From Burkholderiales bacterium (lineage in GTDB: Bacteria; Pseudomonadota; Gammaproteobacteria; Burkholderiales; Usitatibacteraceae), in NCBI GenBank assembly GCA_025360815.1, contig JANYBL010000124.1, forward strand, positions 36,294-100,293: a stretch of 64,000 nucleotides of DNA. Reading direction: 5' to 3'. Within the stretch, counting starts at the first letter, position 1, and the number at the start of each line of letters is the position of its first letter. The notes under the pieces were generated by a model that worked only from the letters and a program-made list of their open reading frames with translations, made no database searches and was not told where the DNA came from. This document shows positions 1 through 10,028 of the stretch, piece after piece. The translations under genes were made by a program, and so were the position numbers.

Positions 1-415
1 TTGCATGACGCAAACTTGGCTGCAAGGTGACGCGGGTTCTGGCATCGTTTCCGCACAGCCACCCGTGCAAGCGCGCTGCGATGACGGCGTCACCGCGCTC
101 ATATCCGGTGCGTTCGTTGGTGCTTTTTGCATTTGCAGACCAGTCAGTATCGGGTAGGCAATAGCCGGATTGTAAACAAAAATTGGCTCCACCCGCCAAG
201 GGAAAACACTGTTGTCATCCTGTTAGCGATTGTATGCGGTAAGCTTTTACTATTTCAGCTCGGTGGTCGGCGCATTGCTGTTGTGGCCATAATGTTGCGA
301 TCAAGGCGTTACAGCCACAGTGTTACAGCCATACTGCGCCGGCTACATGCGGTACGTTTGCCGCTGTTGGACTCATGATTGACGTAATGCGGCTTTACCT
401 TTGGGTTAACCATTA
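1..415. other. Upstream gap, no confident gene
   Basis: No convincing gene is seen. One plus-strand frame is open from the window edge to a TAG at 155-157 and could be the last 51 codons of a gene starting outside the window, but its translation matches nothing I recognise. Direct repeats of the type gttacagcca occur near 310-330. The promoter of the gene starting at 416 should lie here, but I see no clear -35/-10 pair. Confidence 0.3.
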
Positions 416-2122
416 TTGATGAAATTTCGTCGAAACTATTCTAGTTCAATGCGTGAAGAGTACGACCGCTCTTCGCCGATTTTGCCATCGACGTCATTCA
501 TGGAGCGGCCAACGCTTGACCAGTTTTTGTTGTTATCGCTATTGTGGCACGTGCTGGCAATCGTGCTGTTGGGCGACACGAACAGCGTAGGCGCTAAATT
601 GGGTAATCGTTTATGGGGTGCATCTTCGTTTAATTTTAGTGCCACGTTGAACGCAGAGGCGCTCTTGTCGGGAAGCGGCCTCAGACTGGATAAGCGAATT
701 CCAACGCTTGGAGTGCCGTCGCGGATGGGCAATGGCGCTGGGAACGGTGGTGTGAAAGGCGATGCGCAAAAAAAAGCAGCATATTCCAGATTAGAAAATG
801 GCTCGGAAGCCGCACCAGTACTAGAGTTTTCTGAAAATGCCACACCGCCTGCTGCAACACCTACAGAAAAAAATCTGTCGCCATCGGCCTCTGAGTCGCC
901 GCCCGCTTCTGTCACTCCCGCTGTTCCTGATCCGCAAACTACGCCTGCCGCCACGGCAGAAAACATGCCGTCCGCACCAGCGCCACCAACGCAATCGGTT
1001 ACCCCCGAAGCGCTCCGGTTTATCGCTCAAGATGTGGCGCTTCCCGTCACAACATTTGTGGTCGCGCCGCCAGCGCCGCCGCCGTCAGAATCCGTGGCCG
1101 CAGCGATGTCAATTTCTATCCCGCCGCCTGTCTTGCGAGCGCCAAGCCAATCGGTTGCGCCGGTTACGGCCACATCGGCATCGCTAGCTGCGACCACATT
1201 ACCGAACACGTTAACGGCAGTTCCAACATTCAATGTTGCCCCACCTTTGCCCGCACTGGCACCGACGCCGATTCCCGAACGCATCTTGGTGGCGCCCAAG
1301 TTGCCTAAATTAGAATCTGCCCCTGTCGAGGTGCGCTTAGCGCTGCCGCCAACACCGACCGTCGCCACTCTCCCGTTGCCGACGCCGCCACCGGTTCCCG
1401 CCACCGTAGCTGCCGCCGTCGAACAGAAAGTCGACATTAAGCTAGAGCCAAGAGAGGCCGTCAAACCGCCGGAAGTAAAGCCTCCCGAGATCAAGCCGGT
1501 GTTTGCAAAGCCAACCGAAATTAAACTGCCAGATATATTGGTTCCAGAAGTGAAAGTGCTGCCAACAATCGCCAATAGGCCCCTACCGCCGGTGGCCGAT
1601 GCGCCCAAATTGACAAGCTCGCCAAGCCCGGCTGTTAGTCCAATCGCAGAGCCCGCGGCCAATCCAATTGCAAGCGCAGTGTTGCCTTCTGCGGCCCCCC
1701 CAAATACTGCATTCAGCTCGCAACCGGCACCGGATGTTAAGGCATTGGCAGATGCCAAGGCGGATTTAAAATCTGATGCAATTGTTAGCGCGAGGACAGC
1801 TTTAGGCAGCGATCCGGCGGGCACCAGTGGCGCGCTGCCCACCTTCCCGCCAAACCCGAACGATGCGACCAGGCTCGCGCCCAAGCTAGATTTAGATGCC
1901 CTGCGCAATCGCGCTCGTGTCATCACCAGCGAAGGTAGCGGCCCACGTACTTTGCTGCCGTTCCCCGTTGCGCCGCCAGTCGCGTTGAAAAAGAAAGTAG
2001 AGGAAATTTTTGATAAAGCGCTCAAGCGCGCTGATTGCAAAGATGCCTATGCCAACATGGGGCTGGCCGCCGTTGTGCCGTTAGTGCGTGATGCCATTAC
2101 GGATAAGGGGTGCAAGTGGTAG
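416..2122 (+). CDS. Proline/alanine-rich membrane-anchored protein, TonB-like architecture
   Basis: I do not recognise the family. The 568-residue product has a short charged N-terminus, one hydrophobic segment at about residues 37-53 (LLLSLLWHVLAIVLLG), then some 400 residues dominated by Pro, Ala, Val and Thr. It ends in a compact charged C-terminal piece of about 70 residues with two cysteines (ADCKDAY and KGCKW). A single N-terminal anchor followed by a long Pro-rich, periplasm-spanning stretch is the layout of TonB and TolA-like proteins. However, the C-terminus shows no recognisable TonB domain and no ExbB/ExbD genes lie nearby. The start is uncertain: the ATG codons at 416, 449 and 500 are all in frame and none has a strong ribosome site. 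The ATG at 500 would begin just before the membrane segment. The next gene is convergent, 45 bases away. Confidence 0.6.
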   Translation: MMKFRRNYSSSMREEYDRSSPILPSTSFMERPTLDQFLLLSLLWHVLAIVLLGDTNSVGAKLGNRLWGASSFNFSATLNAEALLSGSGLRLDKRIPTLGVPSRMGNGAGNGGVKGDAQKKAAYSRLENGSEAAPVLEFSENATPPAATPTEKNLSPSASESPPASVTPAVPDPQTTPAATAENMPSAPAPPTQSVTPEALRFIAQDVALPVTTFVVAPPAPPPSESVAAAMSISIPPPVLRAPSQSVAPVTATSASLAATTLPNTLTAVPTFNVAPPLPALAPTPIPERILVAPKLPKLESAPVEVRLALPPTPTVATLPLPTPPPVPATVAAAVEQKVDIKLEPREAVKPPEVKPPEIKPVFAKPTEIKLPDILVPEVKVLPTIANRPLPPVADAPKLTSSPSPAVSPIAEPAANPIASAVLPSAAPPNTAFSSQPAPDVKALADAKADLKSDAIVSARTALGSDPAGTSGALPTFPPNPNDATRLAPKLDLDALRNRARVITSEGSGPRTLLPFPVAPPVALKKKVEEIFDKALKRADCKDAYANMGLAAVVPLVRDAITDKGCKW

Positions 2123-2167
2123 CAGCGCCTGTTACATCCGATTGACAGCATCCACAGTCATTTTTGC

Positions 2168-3565
2168 TTACCTGGAAGCAGTGTCGGTGGCTAATTTTGC
2201 GGCGGTCATGGCATCGCCAACAAAAGCCCGCGCAGCGCCCCAGAGTGCCAAACCGGTCAATAAAATGGCGATGGGTATTACCACGCTCATCGACGCGTTT
2301 AATCCGGATGCACGGAACGCCTCAGTCATTGCGCCGGCGTTCGCAGCCTGCATCGCCTGCCGTGCAAAATAATCGGATAACGCGCCTGTGACCACGGTTC
2401 CGAAGGCCGCACCAAGCACGTATTGAAAGAAAAAATACACTGCCATTGCCGTGGCGCGAAGCTGCGGTTCGATCACATCTTGCAACGCAGGATAAACGGC
2501 AACGTAATAAACAAAAAACAACATCCAACCAACGAATAAAAAACCAGTCAGCAGCGTGAGTGCGCCTTTGGGCTGCGACAGGCCAAAATACAGTAACGGC
2601 GCGGCGACCAACATGCTAATTGCTGCCAGCATCAAGCGCCCGCGCGGGAATGCTGGGTTGGCATGCAGGCGATCCGCGATCCAACCGCCGGCTGTCAAGC
2701 CAATGAGCCCGGTGACGCCGAGCACCAACGAGGCCAAGATACCGGCCTCAGCGATACTGATGCTGTGGTAGCGAATCAGCATGGTCGCCAAAAATGTGTT
2801 CATCGCGTAGGACGCGAAATTCACGGTGGCGCCGGAAGCGATGATCCACCAGATGGTTGGAATGGAGAGAATTTTGCGAATCGGATTGTTGATTTTCGGC
2901 AGCGAAATGTTTAGCTTTGAATCAATCTTTGGCTTATCGTTGCCGCGAGATTCTTCTTGCGATCCGCGCACCGGCTCGAGCAAAAAATAAGCGATAACTG
3001 CGACAGCAAAGCCAGGCACGGCGGCGACGAAAAACGGCATGCGCCAGCCATATTTTTGGGCAATTGCACCAACCACCGCGTAGCAGAGCAAAATGCCCAA
3101 TGGCAAGCCAAGCATGAACACGCCCATCGCGCGGGCCCGCTTGTGAGAAGGGTACAAATCACCAATCATCGAATTGGCTGCTGGTGCGCAACTCGCCTCG
3201 CCAACACCGACAGCCATGCGAATCACAAAGAACGACATGAAGCTCCAAGCCAGCCCTGAGGCACCCGTCATCAGGCTCCAGACCATTACGCCGCCGGCCA
3301 AAATCTTCGTACGCTGGTAGCGATCTGCCAGACGCCCCAGCGGGATGCCTGCAAGCGCATAGATCAGCGTAAATGATGTACCGAGCAGCCCCAGTATGGT
3401 GTCCTCCAAACCAAACTCCTTGCGGATTGGTTCGAGCACCACAGCGGGGATGGTACGGTCAAAAAAGTTGAGCAGGTTGATCAGGAACAGGACCAGCAGT
3501 ATTGCCCAAGTTTGCTGTCTGGCGCCAATCAATGGCTCGCCCGATGGCGGCGAGGGAATTGTCAT
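2168..3565 (-). CDS. MFS transporter, spinster-like
   Basis: This is a 12-helix major facilitator superfamily carrier of 465 residues. The N-terminal half contains the family signatures NFFDRTIPAVVL in helix 1 and GRLADRYQR in the loop between helices 2 and 3, followed by GVGEASCAPAANSMIGDLYP. This pattern is typical of the bacterial spinster-like group often annotated as hexuronate or aromatic-acid transporters. The substrate cannot be told from sequence. A GTG at 3580 is in frame, but a GGAGG ribosome site sits between it and the ATG at 3565, so translation should start at 3565. The gene is convergent with the proline-rich gene and lies downstream of a cold-shock gene, from which a terminator separates it. 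Confidence 0.85.
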   Translation of the reverse strand: MTIPSPPSGEPLIGARQQTWAILLVLFLINLLNFFDRTIPAVVLEPIRKEFGLEDTILGLLGTSFTLIYALAGIPLGRLADRYQRTKILAGGVMVWSLMTGASGLAWSFMSFFVIRMAVGVGEASCAPAANSMIGDLYPSHKRARAMGVFMLGLPLGILLCYAVVGAIAQKYGWRMPFFVAAVPGFAVAVIAYFLLEPVRGSQEESRGNDKPKIDSKLNISLPKINNPIRKILSIPTIWWIIASGATVNFASYAMNTFLATMLIRYHSISIAEAGILASLVLGVTGLIGLTAGGWIADRLHANPAFPRGRLMLAAISMLVAAPLLYFGLSQPKGALTLLTGFLFVGWMLFFVYYVAVYPALQDVIEPQLRATAMAVYFFFQYVLGAAFGTVVTGALSDYFARQAMQAANAGAMTEAFRASGLNASMSVVIPIAILLTGLALWGAARAFVGDAMTAAKLATDTASR

Positions 3566-3651
3566 GGTGCGCTCCTCCACATTTTCGGCCGATGGCTTCG
3601 ACCCGCTGGTTTTGCTAACAGTTTAAATCATAGTACGCAAAATCAGGCAAT

Positions 3652-3677
3652 AAAAAACCCCGGCATGCCGGGGTTTT
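3652..3677 (-). terminator. Rho-independent terminator of cold-shock gene
   Basis: A perfect 16-bp palindrome (ccccggcatgccgggg, 3658-3673) is flanked by an A-tract on the left and a T-tract on the right. Read on the minus strand it ends in six T residues, 28 bases past the stop codon of the cold-shock gene. It insulates the MFS gene from cold-shock transcription. Confidence 0.85.
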
Positions 3678-3705
3678 CGTTGTTACTTACTTCCAAGCAA
3701 GCAGA

Positions 3706-3909
3706 TTAGATGGCTTGAATGTTCGTTGCTTGCTTACCCTTAGGGCCGGCAGTTACTTCAAAAGACACTTTCTGGTTTTCAGCAAGTGTTTTGAAGCCAG
3801 ACGATTGGATCGCCGAGAAGTGTACAAACAGGTCTTCACCCTTATCGTCCGGAGTGATAAAGCCAAAACCTTTTGCGTCGTTAAACCATTTTACGGTACC
3901 AGTTGCCAT
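3706..3909 (-). CDS. cspA: Cold-shock protein, CspA family
   Basis: This 67-residue single cold-shock domain protein is an RNA chaperone that binds single-stranded RNA and DNA and melts secondary structure. It begins [17 protein letters not shown] and carries both nucleic-acid-binding motifs, KGFGFI (RNP1) and LFVHFSAI (RNP2). An upstream in-frame ATG would give 121 residues. The domain itself starts at 3909, with AGGAAAT just before that ATG, so the short form is used. The long untranslated leader is usual for cold-inducible csp genes. A close paralogue lies at 12622-12825. Which Csp paralogue of better-known species it matches is not decided. Confidence 0.93.
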   Translation of the reverse strand: MATGTVKWFNDAKGFGFITPDDKGEDLFVHFSAIQSSGFKTLAENQKVSFEVTAGPKGKQATNIQAI

Positions 3910-4063
3910 GTTATTTCCTAATTTAAGTTGTTCGAGCGAATGCTCATACCGTTCGAACCAAGAAAGAAACAACAGACTGCGTACTGAATTAATTAGCTTG
4001 ATGTCGTGCGATGCGCAGATTTTACACCCTAAACCGTCGGGAAAGGCCGCTAAACAAATATAC

Positions 4064-4097
4064 GTCGGCATTTCAATTGAAATGCCGACTTTTTTTT
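4064..4097 (+). terminator. Orphan rho-independent terminator
   Basis: A perfect 26-bp palindrome (4064-4089) is followed on the plus strand by eight T residues. No plus-strand gene precedes it; the nearest genes on both sides are on the minus strand. On the minus strand the same hairpin is followed by a poor T-tract, so it is a weak terminator for the DUF427 gene. It may end a short plus-strand transcript antisense to the cold-shock leader. Confidence 0.65.
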
Positions 4098-4144
4098 CGT
4101 AAGCCGAAATGCCGGTGGTAAACGAAATCTATCGTGAAAAACCT

Positions 4145-4175
4145 TCAAAAGCCTCGCCGATACTAGAGTTTGGCG
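4145..4175 (+). repeat. Candidate dispersed intergenic repeat, copy A
   Basis: This is a 31-base element starting tcaaaa and ending tagagtttggcg. Related elements lie in the gaps at 18097-18128 and 40110-40140. The ends match best and the middle varies. Confidence 0.4.
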
Positions 4176-4270
4176 TATATTCCCCGCTGATTTCGGCATT
4201 GAAATTTTCTGATCTTAGGGTGTTTCTAGGCCGAAAAATAATTCCCCTGAAACGCCCAAAACAAGCCCAT

Positions 4271-4564
4271 TTACAACGTTTTGCAAACCACGCCCTTCCA
4301 AAACGCGACCCGCCCGGTGATTTCGTTGGCTGCGTCTTTTGGGGTTGCGTAATACCAAGCTGCGTTCGCATTGGTTTCGCCATCAACGATTACATCGTAA
4401 TAATTGGCGAGTCCTTTCCAACCGCAAACGGTGGTGTGGCTGCTAGGTCGGATGTGTTCAGGTTTGACGCTGGACAACGGAAAATACATATTGCCTTCAA
4501 CTGTGACAATCTCGCTGGCAGGCGCTTCAGCAATGATGGAATTCTTCCAGGTGGCGGTGGGCAT
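4271..4564 (-). CDS. DUF427 family protein
   Basis: This 97-residue protein of the DUF427 family is found widely in bacteria and has no established biochemical role. Typical features are the KNSIIAEAP start, TVEGNMYFP, the CGWKGLANYYDV block and YYATPKDAANEITGRVAFWKGV at the C-terminus. An extended frame reaches 4681, but the family's usual N-terminus begins at the ATG at 4564. That ATG is preceded by GAAAGGAAAC, so the short form is chosen. It is transcribed divergently from the FAD oxidoreductase gene 131 bases away. Confidence 0.85.
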   Translation of the reverse strand: MPTATWKNSIIAEAPASEIVTVEGNMYFPLSSVKPEHIRPSSHTTVCGWKGLANYYDVIVDGETNANAAWYYATPKDAANEITGRVAFWKGVVCKTL

Positions 4565-4695
4565 GCTGTTTCCTTTCTGTTTGTTGAAGTCAAATGTTGC
4601 TCGTTTGCGGAGGCGATTCGATAGCGCGATAAAATACTGATCTGTTCGCAACGAGTCCAATCTGGCGCGTCGCTCAATCATTTTCCGTGGTTACC

Positions 4696-6384
4696 ATGTT
4701 ACGCCTCACCGAAATCAAATTACCGCTTGATCATGACGAAGCCGCTATCAAAGCGGCGGCGCTAAAGCGTTTGAAAATTGATGCCAGCGAACTATTGAAT
4801 GTGACCATTTTTCGACGGGGTTATGACGCCCGGAAGCGTGCGGATATACATCTTGTTTACTCGCTGGATTGTGCGGTCAAGAACGAAGCAGCGTTGCTTA
4901 AGCGCTTCCGTAACGAGCCAAAAATTACTATCACGCCCGATGCGAGTTATAAATTCGTAACGCACGCACCGGCAAATTTGCCGCTCCGGCCAGTCGTGAT
5001 TGGCTTGGGACCATGCGGGCTCTTTGCCGCACTCACATTGGCGCAGATGGGGTTCAAGCCGATTGTGTTGGAGCGAGGCAAATCTGTTCGCGAGCGCACG
5101 CAAGATACCTGGGGACTGTGGCGCAAGTCTAATTTGAATCCAGAGTCCAATGTCCAGTTTGGCGAAGGCGGGGCGGGTACGTTTTCGGATGGCAAGCTAT
5201 GGAGCCAGATTAAAGATCCGTTTTTTTTGGGGCGCAAAGTGCTGGAAGAATTTGTGAAGGCTGGTGCACCCGCTGAAATTATGTACGTATCCAAACCGCA
5301 TATCGGCACGTTCAAATTGGTGACGATGGTGGAGATCATGCGAGCAACAATTGAATCCCTCGGCGGGGAGATTCGCTTCCAACAAAAAGTGGTCGGTTTC
5401 GATATTGAAACCAAGCGTCAAGGGGAGATTGAGGAACGAACAATAAGGGGGGTAGTGTTGGCTGATGGTGGGCACATTCGTACTGATCACGTCGTGTTGG
5501 CGATTGGCCACAGCGCGCGCGATACATTTGAGCAGATTCATGCGGCTGGTGTTTACATTGAGCCCAAGCCGTTTTCGATCGGTTTTCGGATTGAGCATCC
5601 ACAATCGTTGATTGATGCAGCACGCTTTGGATCGAGCGCGGGTAACAGTATTTTGGGCGCGGCCGATTACAAATTGGTGCACCATGCCAGTAATGGCCGC
5701 TCTGTCTATAGCTTTTGCATGTGCCCAGGTGGCACGGTCGTAGCGGCGACGTCGGAGGTGGGGCGAGTGGTGACTAACGGCATGAGTCAGTATTCGCGCA
5801 ACGAGCGCAACGCGAATGCAGGTATCGTTGTTGGTGTCACGCCAGAACGAGATTACTCTGGACATCCGCTAGCCGGCTTGGCGTTCCAGCGGTATTGGGA
5901 AGAGCAGGCTTTTAAAGCTGGCGGTGAAAACTACTGTGCGCCTGGGCAATTGGTGGGTGATTTTATTGCGGGGCGTGCATCGACCAAGGTGGCCTCTGTA
6001 GTGCCATCTTACAAGCCGGGTGTGAAGATGACTGATCTGAGCAGCGTGGTCCCTGATTTCGCGATTGCCGCGATTCGTGAGGCACTTCCGGTATTCGATA
6101 AACAAATTAAGGGCTTTGCAATGGCCGATGCGGTGTTGACCGGGGTTGAAACACGTACCTCGTCGCCCATTCGTATCACCCGCCGCGATGACGATTTTCA
6201 GAGTGTTAATACCCGCGGACTGTTCCCGGCAGGCGAGGGCGCTGGCTATGCAGGGGGCATTATGTCGGCGGGCGTGGATGGAATAAAAGTGGCTGAAGCG
6301 GTTGCGCTTTCGATTGTCGGTGATCCCAACATATCGGGACGGCATCAGCGGGTGATAATGGACGACCAGGCTAGCCCATACTAG
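4696..6384 (+). CDS. FAD-dependent oxidoreductase (COG2509 type)
   Basis: This 562-residue flavoprotein belongs to the 'uncharacterised FAD-dependent dehydrogenase' group. After an N-terminal domain of about 90 residues comes a dinucleotide-binding fold with VIGLGPCGLFAALTLAQMG and LERGKSVRERT. It is followed by NVQFGEGGAGTFSDGKLWS and a C-terminal GEGAGYAGGIMSAGVDGIKVAEA that closes the FAD site. The reaction is not known for this family; it resembles HI0933/GidA-like folds but is not either one. A GTG at 4687 is in frame; the ATG at 4696 is preferred, though neither has a clear ribosome site. The gene is monocistronic by spacing. Confidence 0.85.
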   Translation: MLRLTEIKLPLDHDEAAIKAAALKRLKIDASELLNVTIFRRGYDARKRADIHLVYSLDCAVKNEAALLKRFRNEPKITITPDASYKFVTHAPANLPLRPVVIGLGPCGLFAALTLAQMGFKPIVLERGKSVRERTQDTWGLWRKSNLNPESNVQFGEGGAGTFSDGKLWSQIKDPFFLGRKVLEEFVKAGAPAEIMYVSKPHIGTFKLVTMVEIMRATIESLGGEIRFQQKVVGFDIETKRQGEIEERTIRGVVLADGGHIRTDHVVLAIGHSARDTFEQIHAAGVYIEPKPFSIGFRIEHPQSLIDAARFGSSAGNSILGAADYKLVHHASNGRSVYSFCMCPGGTVVAATSEVGRVVTNGMSQYSRNERNANAGIVVGVTPERDYSGHPLAGLAFQRYWEEQAFKAGGENYCAPGQLVGDFIAGRASTKVASVVPSYKPGVKMTDLSSVVPDFAIAAIREALPVFDKQIKGFAMADAVLTGVETRTSSPIRITRRDDDFQSVNTRGLFPAGEGAGYAGGIMSAGVDGIKVAEAVALSIVGDPNISGRHQRVIMDDQASPY

Positions 6385-6604
6385 CAATGTTGAAAAACGT
6401 TGACGGCAAACGATGTCGACAAATGATGCCAACAAAAGTGCGCCCTACTTTTGTCGCGTTGATTTTATGAAATTGCCTAAAAAGCCACACAATTTCATCG
6501 CGAATCAACGACGTAATGTCATTTAATAATTTACAACCTGTTAGTTTTGAGGTTTGTGCCAATTTTAGGCTGTGTACGGTTTTATCGTTTAAAAAGGAAT
6601 CAAC

Positions 6605-6970
6605 ATGTCGCGCCCCATTCTGGAAGAAAAAAATATCCACCCTGCGATCCGCGAGGTGATCGCCAATCAATACGCCAATATTCTGCAAGAAGTGGCCGCG
6701 GCGATTGCCGAACACGCGGTCGTGGTGGTCGGAATGGCTCAAAACCCAGCGCCCAAGCGGGCTCGTAAGGTGTTGACCGAGGCTGGCATTGCCCATCATT
6801 ACCTTGAATACGGCAGCTACTTTAACAATTGGCGGCGGCGAAATGTTCTAAAGATGTGGTGCGGTTGGCCCACTTTCCCGATGGTTTTTGTCAAGGGCCA
6901 GCTAATCGGCGGTGCGGACGATTTGCAGCGCTTGATAGCAAGTGGCGAACTAAAAACGCTGTTGGGATAG
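6605..6970 (+). CDS. Glutaredoxin-like protein lacking the active-site cysteine
   Basis: This 121-residue protein has a glutaredoxin fold. The strand VVVVGMAQNP (38-48) sits where the CPYC or CGFS motif is expected, but reads MAQNPAPK with no cysteine. The cis-proline region WPTFPMVFVKG (88-98) and the following GGADDLQRL are intact and match the glutathione-binding surface of monothiol glutaredoxins. The only cysteine is Cys86, just before WPTFP. I believe related cysteine-free versions occur in other betaproteobacteria. It therefore probably does not do dithiol chemistry and may bind glutathione or an Fe-S cluster. A GGAAT stretch precedes the ATG. There is no obvious operon partner. Confidence 0.8.
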   Translation: MSRPILEEKNIHPAIREVIANQYANILQEVAAAIAEHAVVVVGMAQNPAPKRARKVLTEAGIAHHYLEYGSYFNNWRRRNVLKMWCGWPTFPMVFVKGQLIGGADDLQRLIASGELKTLLG

Positions 6971-7078
6971 TTTGGCTGTAAGGTTTTTACGGCAGGTGCG
7001 ACTCACGGGGTGCAAGACATTTGGCGGTCAGCGATGACGGTTGATGCCGCAAACTAAACCCATTTCAAGGAGTCGACG

Positions 7079-7501
7079 ATGAACAAAATTTTACTCAACA
7101 CTATTCGCAGCGCTGCTGTCGCATTAGCCATGGTCTGTACATCCGCCGCAGTTTGGGCTGATGTTTCGGCTGAAGATGCCGCCCGCTTTGTTAAATCGTG
7201 CGACACCAACAAAGACGGGATGATTTCCAAAGCCGAGGTGATGAAGCGCGTTTCCGACATGCTGCAAAAAGTGGAAGCGGATAAAAATGGCATGGTTGAT
7301 GCCAAAAAAACCACCATGCTCATTCTCCAGCTGCAAGGCGGTAACAGCGCATCCCCTTCCGCAGTAGCGTTCCTGTCGAAAACTGATTTGATGAAGCGCG
7401 TCGAAACAACTTTCGACAAAATGGATAGCGATAAAAAGAGCATGCTCAACACGAAACAAGTTGAGGCATTCTTACGCGCGTTAGCGGAAAGCAACGGCTA
7501 G
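7079..7501 (+). CDS. Secreted EF-hand protein
   Basis: This 140-residue protein has a cleavable signal peptide (basic start, hydrophobic core 11-26, AxA-like end near 28). The mature part has three EF-hand-like loops. The first, DTNKDGMISKAE (42-53), is canonical for calcium. The second, EADKNGMVDAKK (66-77), begins with Glu instead of Asp. The third, DSDKKSMLNTKQ (116-127), lacks the central Gly and the final acidic ligand. Probably only the first binds calcium. AAGGAG precedes the ATG by a normal distance. A strong terminator follows 50 bases downstream, so it is a single-gene unit. Function is unknown; periplasmic calcium sensing or buffering is a guess. Confidence 0.85.
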   Translation: MNKILLNTIRSAAVALAMVCTSAAVWADVSAEDAARFVKSCDTNKDGMISKAEVMKRVSDMLQKVEADKNGMVDAKKTTMLILQLQGGNSASPSAVAFLSKTDLMKRVETTFDKMDSDKKSMLNTKQVEAFLRALAESNG

Positions 7502-7551
7502 TTTTTCAGCAATGATTCAGGCTGGCGCTGAATTTGAAGGCCGGGTCAGGG

Positions 7552-7582
7552 CTATTGCAACAGGTTGTTGCAATAGTTTTTT
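7552..7582 (+). terminator. Rho-independent terminator after EF-hand gene
   Basis: An 11-bp perfect stem (ctattgcaaca / tgttgcaatag) with a 3-base loop is followed by six T residues. It lies between the convergent EF-hand and purB genes and points rightward. Confidence 0.9.
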
Positions 7583-7600
7583 GCAGTAATCTCACCCGTT

Positions 7601-9371
<1,771 letters not shown>

Positions 9372-9980
9372 ATGAAACTTGTTGCTTCCTACACTAGCCC
9401 ATACGCGCGCAAAGTTCGTATGGTGATGGCTGAAAAACGCATTGAATGTGAATTTGTTGAAGATAATATTTGGAGCGCGGATCCCATTGCTGCTCAATAT
9501 AATCCACTCACAAAAATTCCGGTACTGCTACTAGACGATGGCACTTCTCTCTACGATTCTCGCGTTATTGCAGAGTTTCTAGATGGTGTGACACCGGTTT
9601 CTCGTTTGATTCCCGAAAGTGGGCGTGAGCGCGCATTGGTAAAGCGCTGGGAAGCGCTGGGCGATGGACTTGCGGATGCGGGAGTCGCGGTTTTTTTAGA
9701 ACGCAAACGCGCCGAAGCGAAGCAAAGCGAGGATTGGATTGCGCGTCAGCGCGACAAGCTGGAAAGCGGCATTGTTACCGCAGCACGAGAGTTAGCAGAC
9801 CGTAAATTCTGTCATGGTGAAAACCTAACGCTGGGCGATATTTCGCTTGCGTGTAGCTTGGCATGGTTAGAATTTCGCCTGCCTGAGATCCGCTGGCGAA
9901 CCGCGCAGCCGGCTCTTGCTGCGTGGATGGAGCGCATGGAGACACGCCCTTCGTTTATCGAAACCGCGCCACCGAAATAA
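9372..9980 (+). CDS. Glutathione S-transferase family protein
   Basis: This 202-residue GST has an N-terminal thioredoxin-like domain (MKLVASYTSPYARKVRM), with Ser/Tyr near residue 8 for activating glutathione. The cis-Pro segment is TKIPVLLLDDG and the glutathione-binding motif is LYDSRVIAEFLDG. An all-helical C-terminal domain carries GENLTLGDISLACSLAWLEFR, the GST N-capping region. It resembles the YibF-like bacterial group, which has no assigned physiological substrate. It converges on mnmA with 48 bases between the stops and no clear terminator. No strong ribosome site is seen before the ATG. Confidence 0.9.
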   Translation: MKLVASYTSPYARKVRMVMAEKRIECEFVEDNIWSADPIAAQYNPLTKIPVLLLDDGTSLYDSRVIAEFLDGVTPVSRLIPESGRERALVKRWEALGDGLADAGVAVFLERKRAEAKQSEDWIARQRDKLESGIVTAARELADRKFCHGENLTLGDISLACSLAWLEFRLPEIRWRTAQPALAAWMERMETRPSFIETAPPK

Positions 9981-10028
9981 TTTTTACTGATTAATCCGGC
10001 GTTACGATGTGCTGAGTTAGGGAGCCAG

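Noticed and set aside
1027..2040. Long minus-strand frame of 337 codons opposite the proline-rich gene
   Set aside because: It is a mirror of the GC-biased third positions of the plus-strand gene; the product is Gly/Ala/Ser-rich without motifs and has no ribosome site.
5197..5865. Minus-strand frame of 222 codons inside the FAD oxidoreductase gene
   Set aside because: The opposite strand encodes a clear flavoprotein; this frame has His/Arg-rich random composition.
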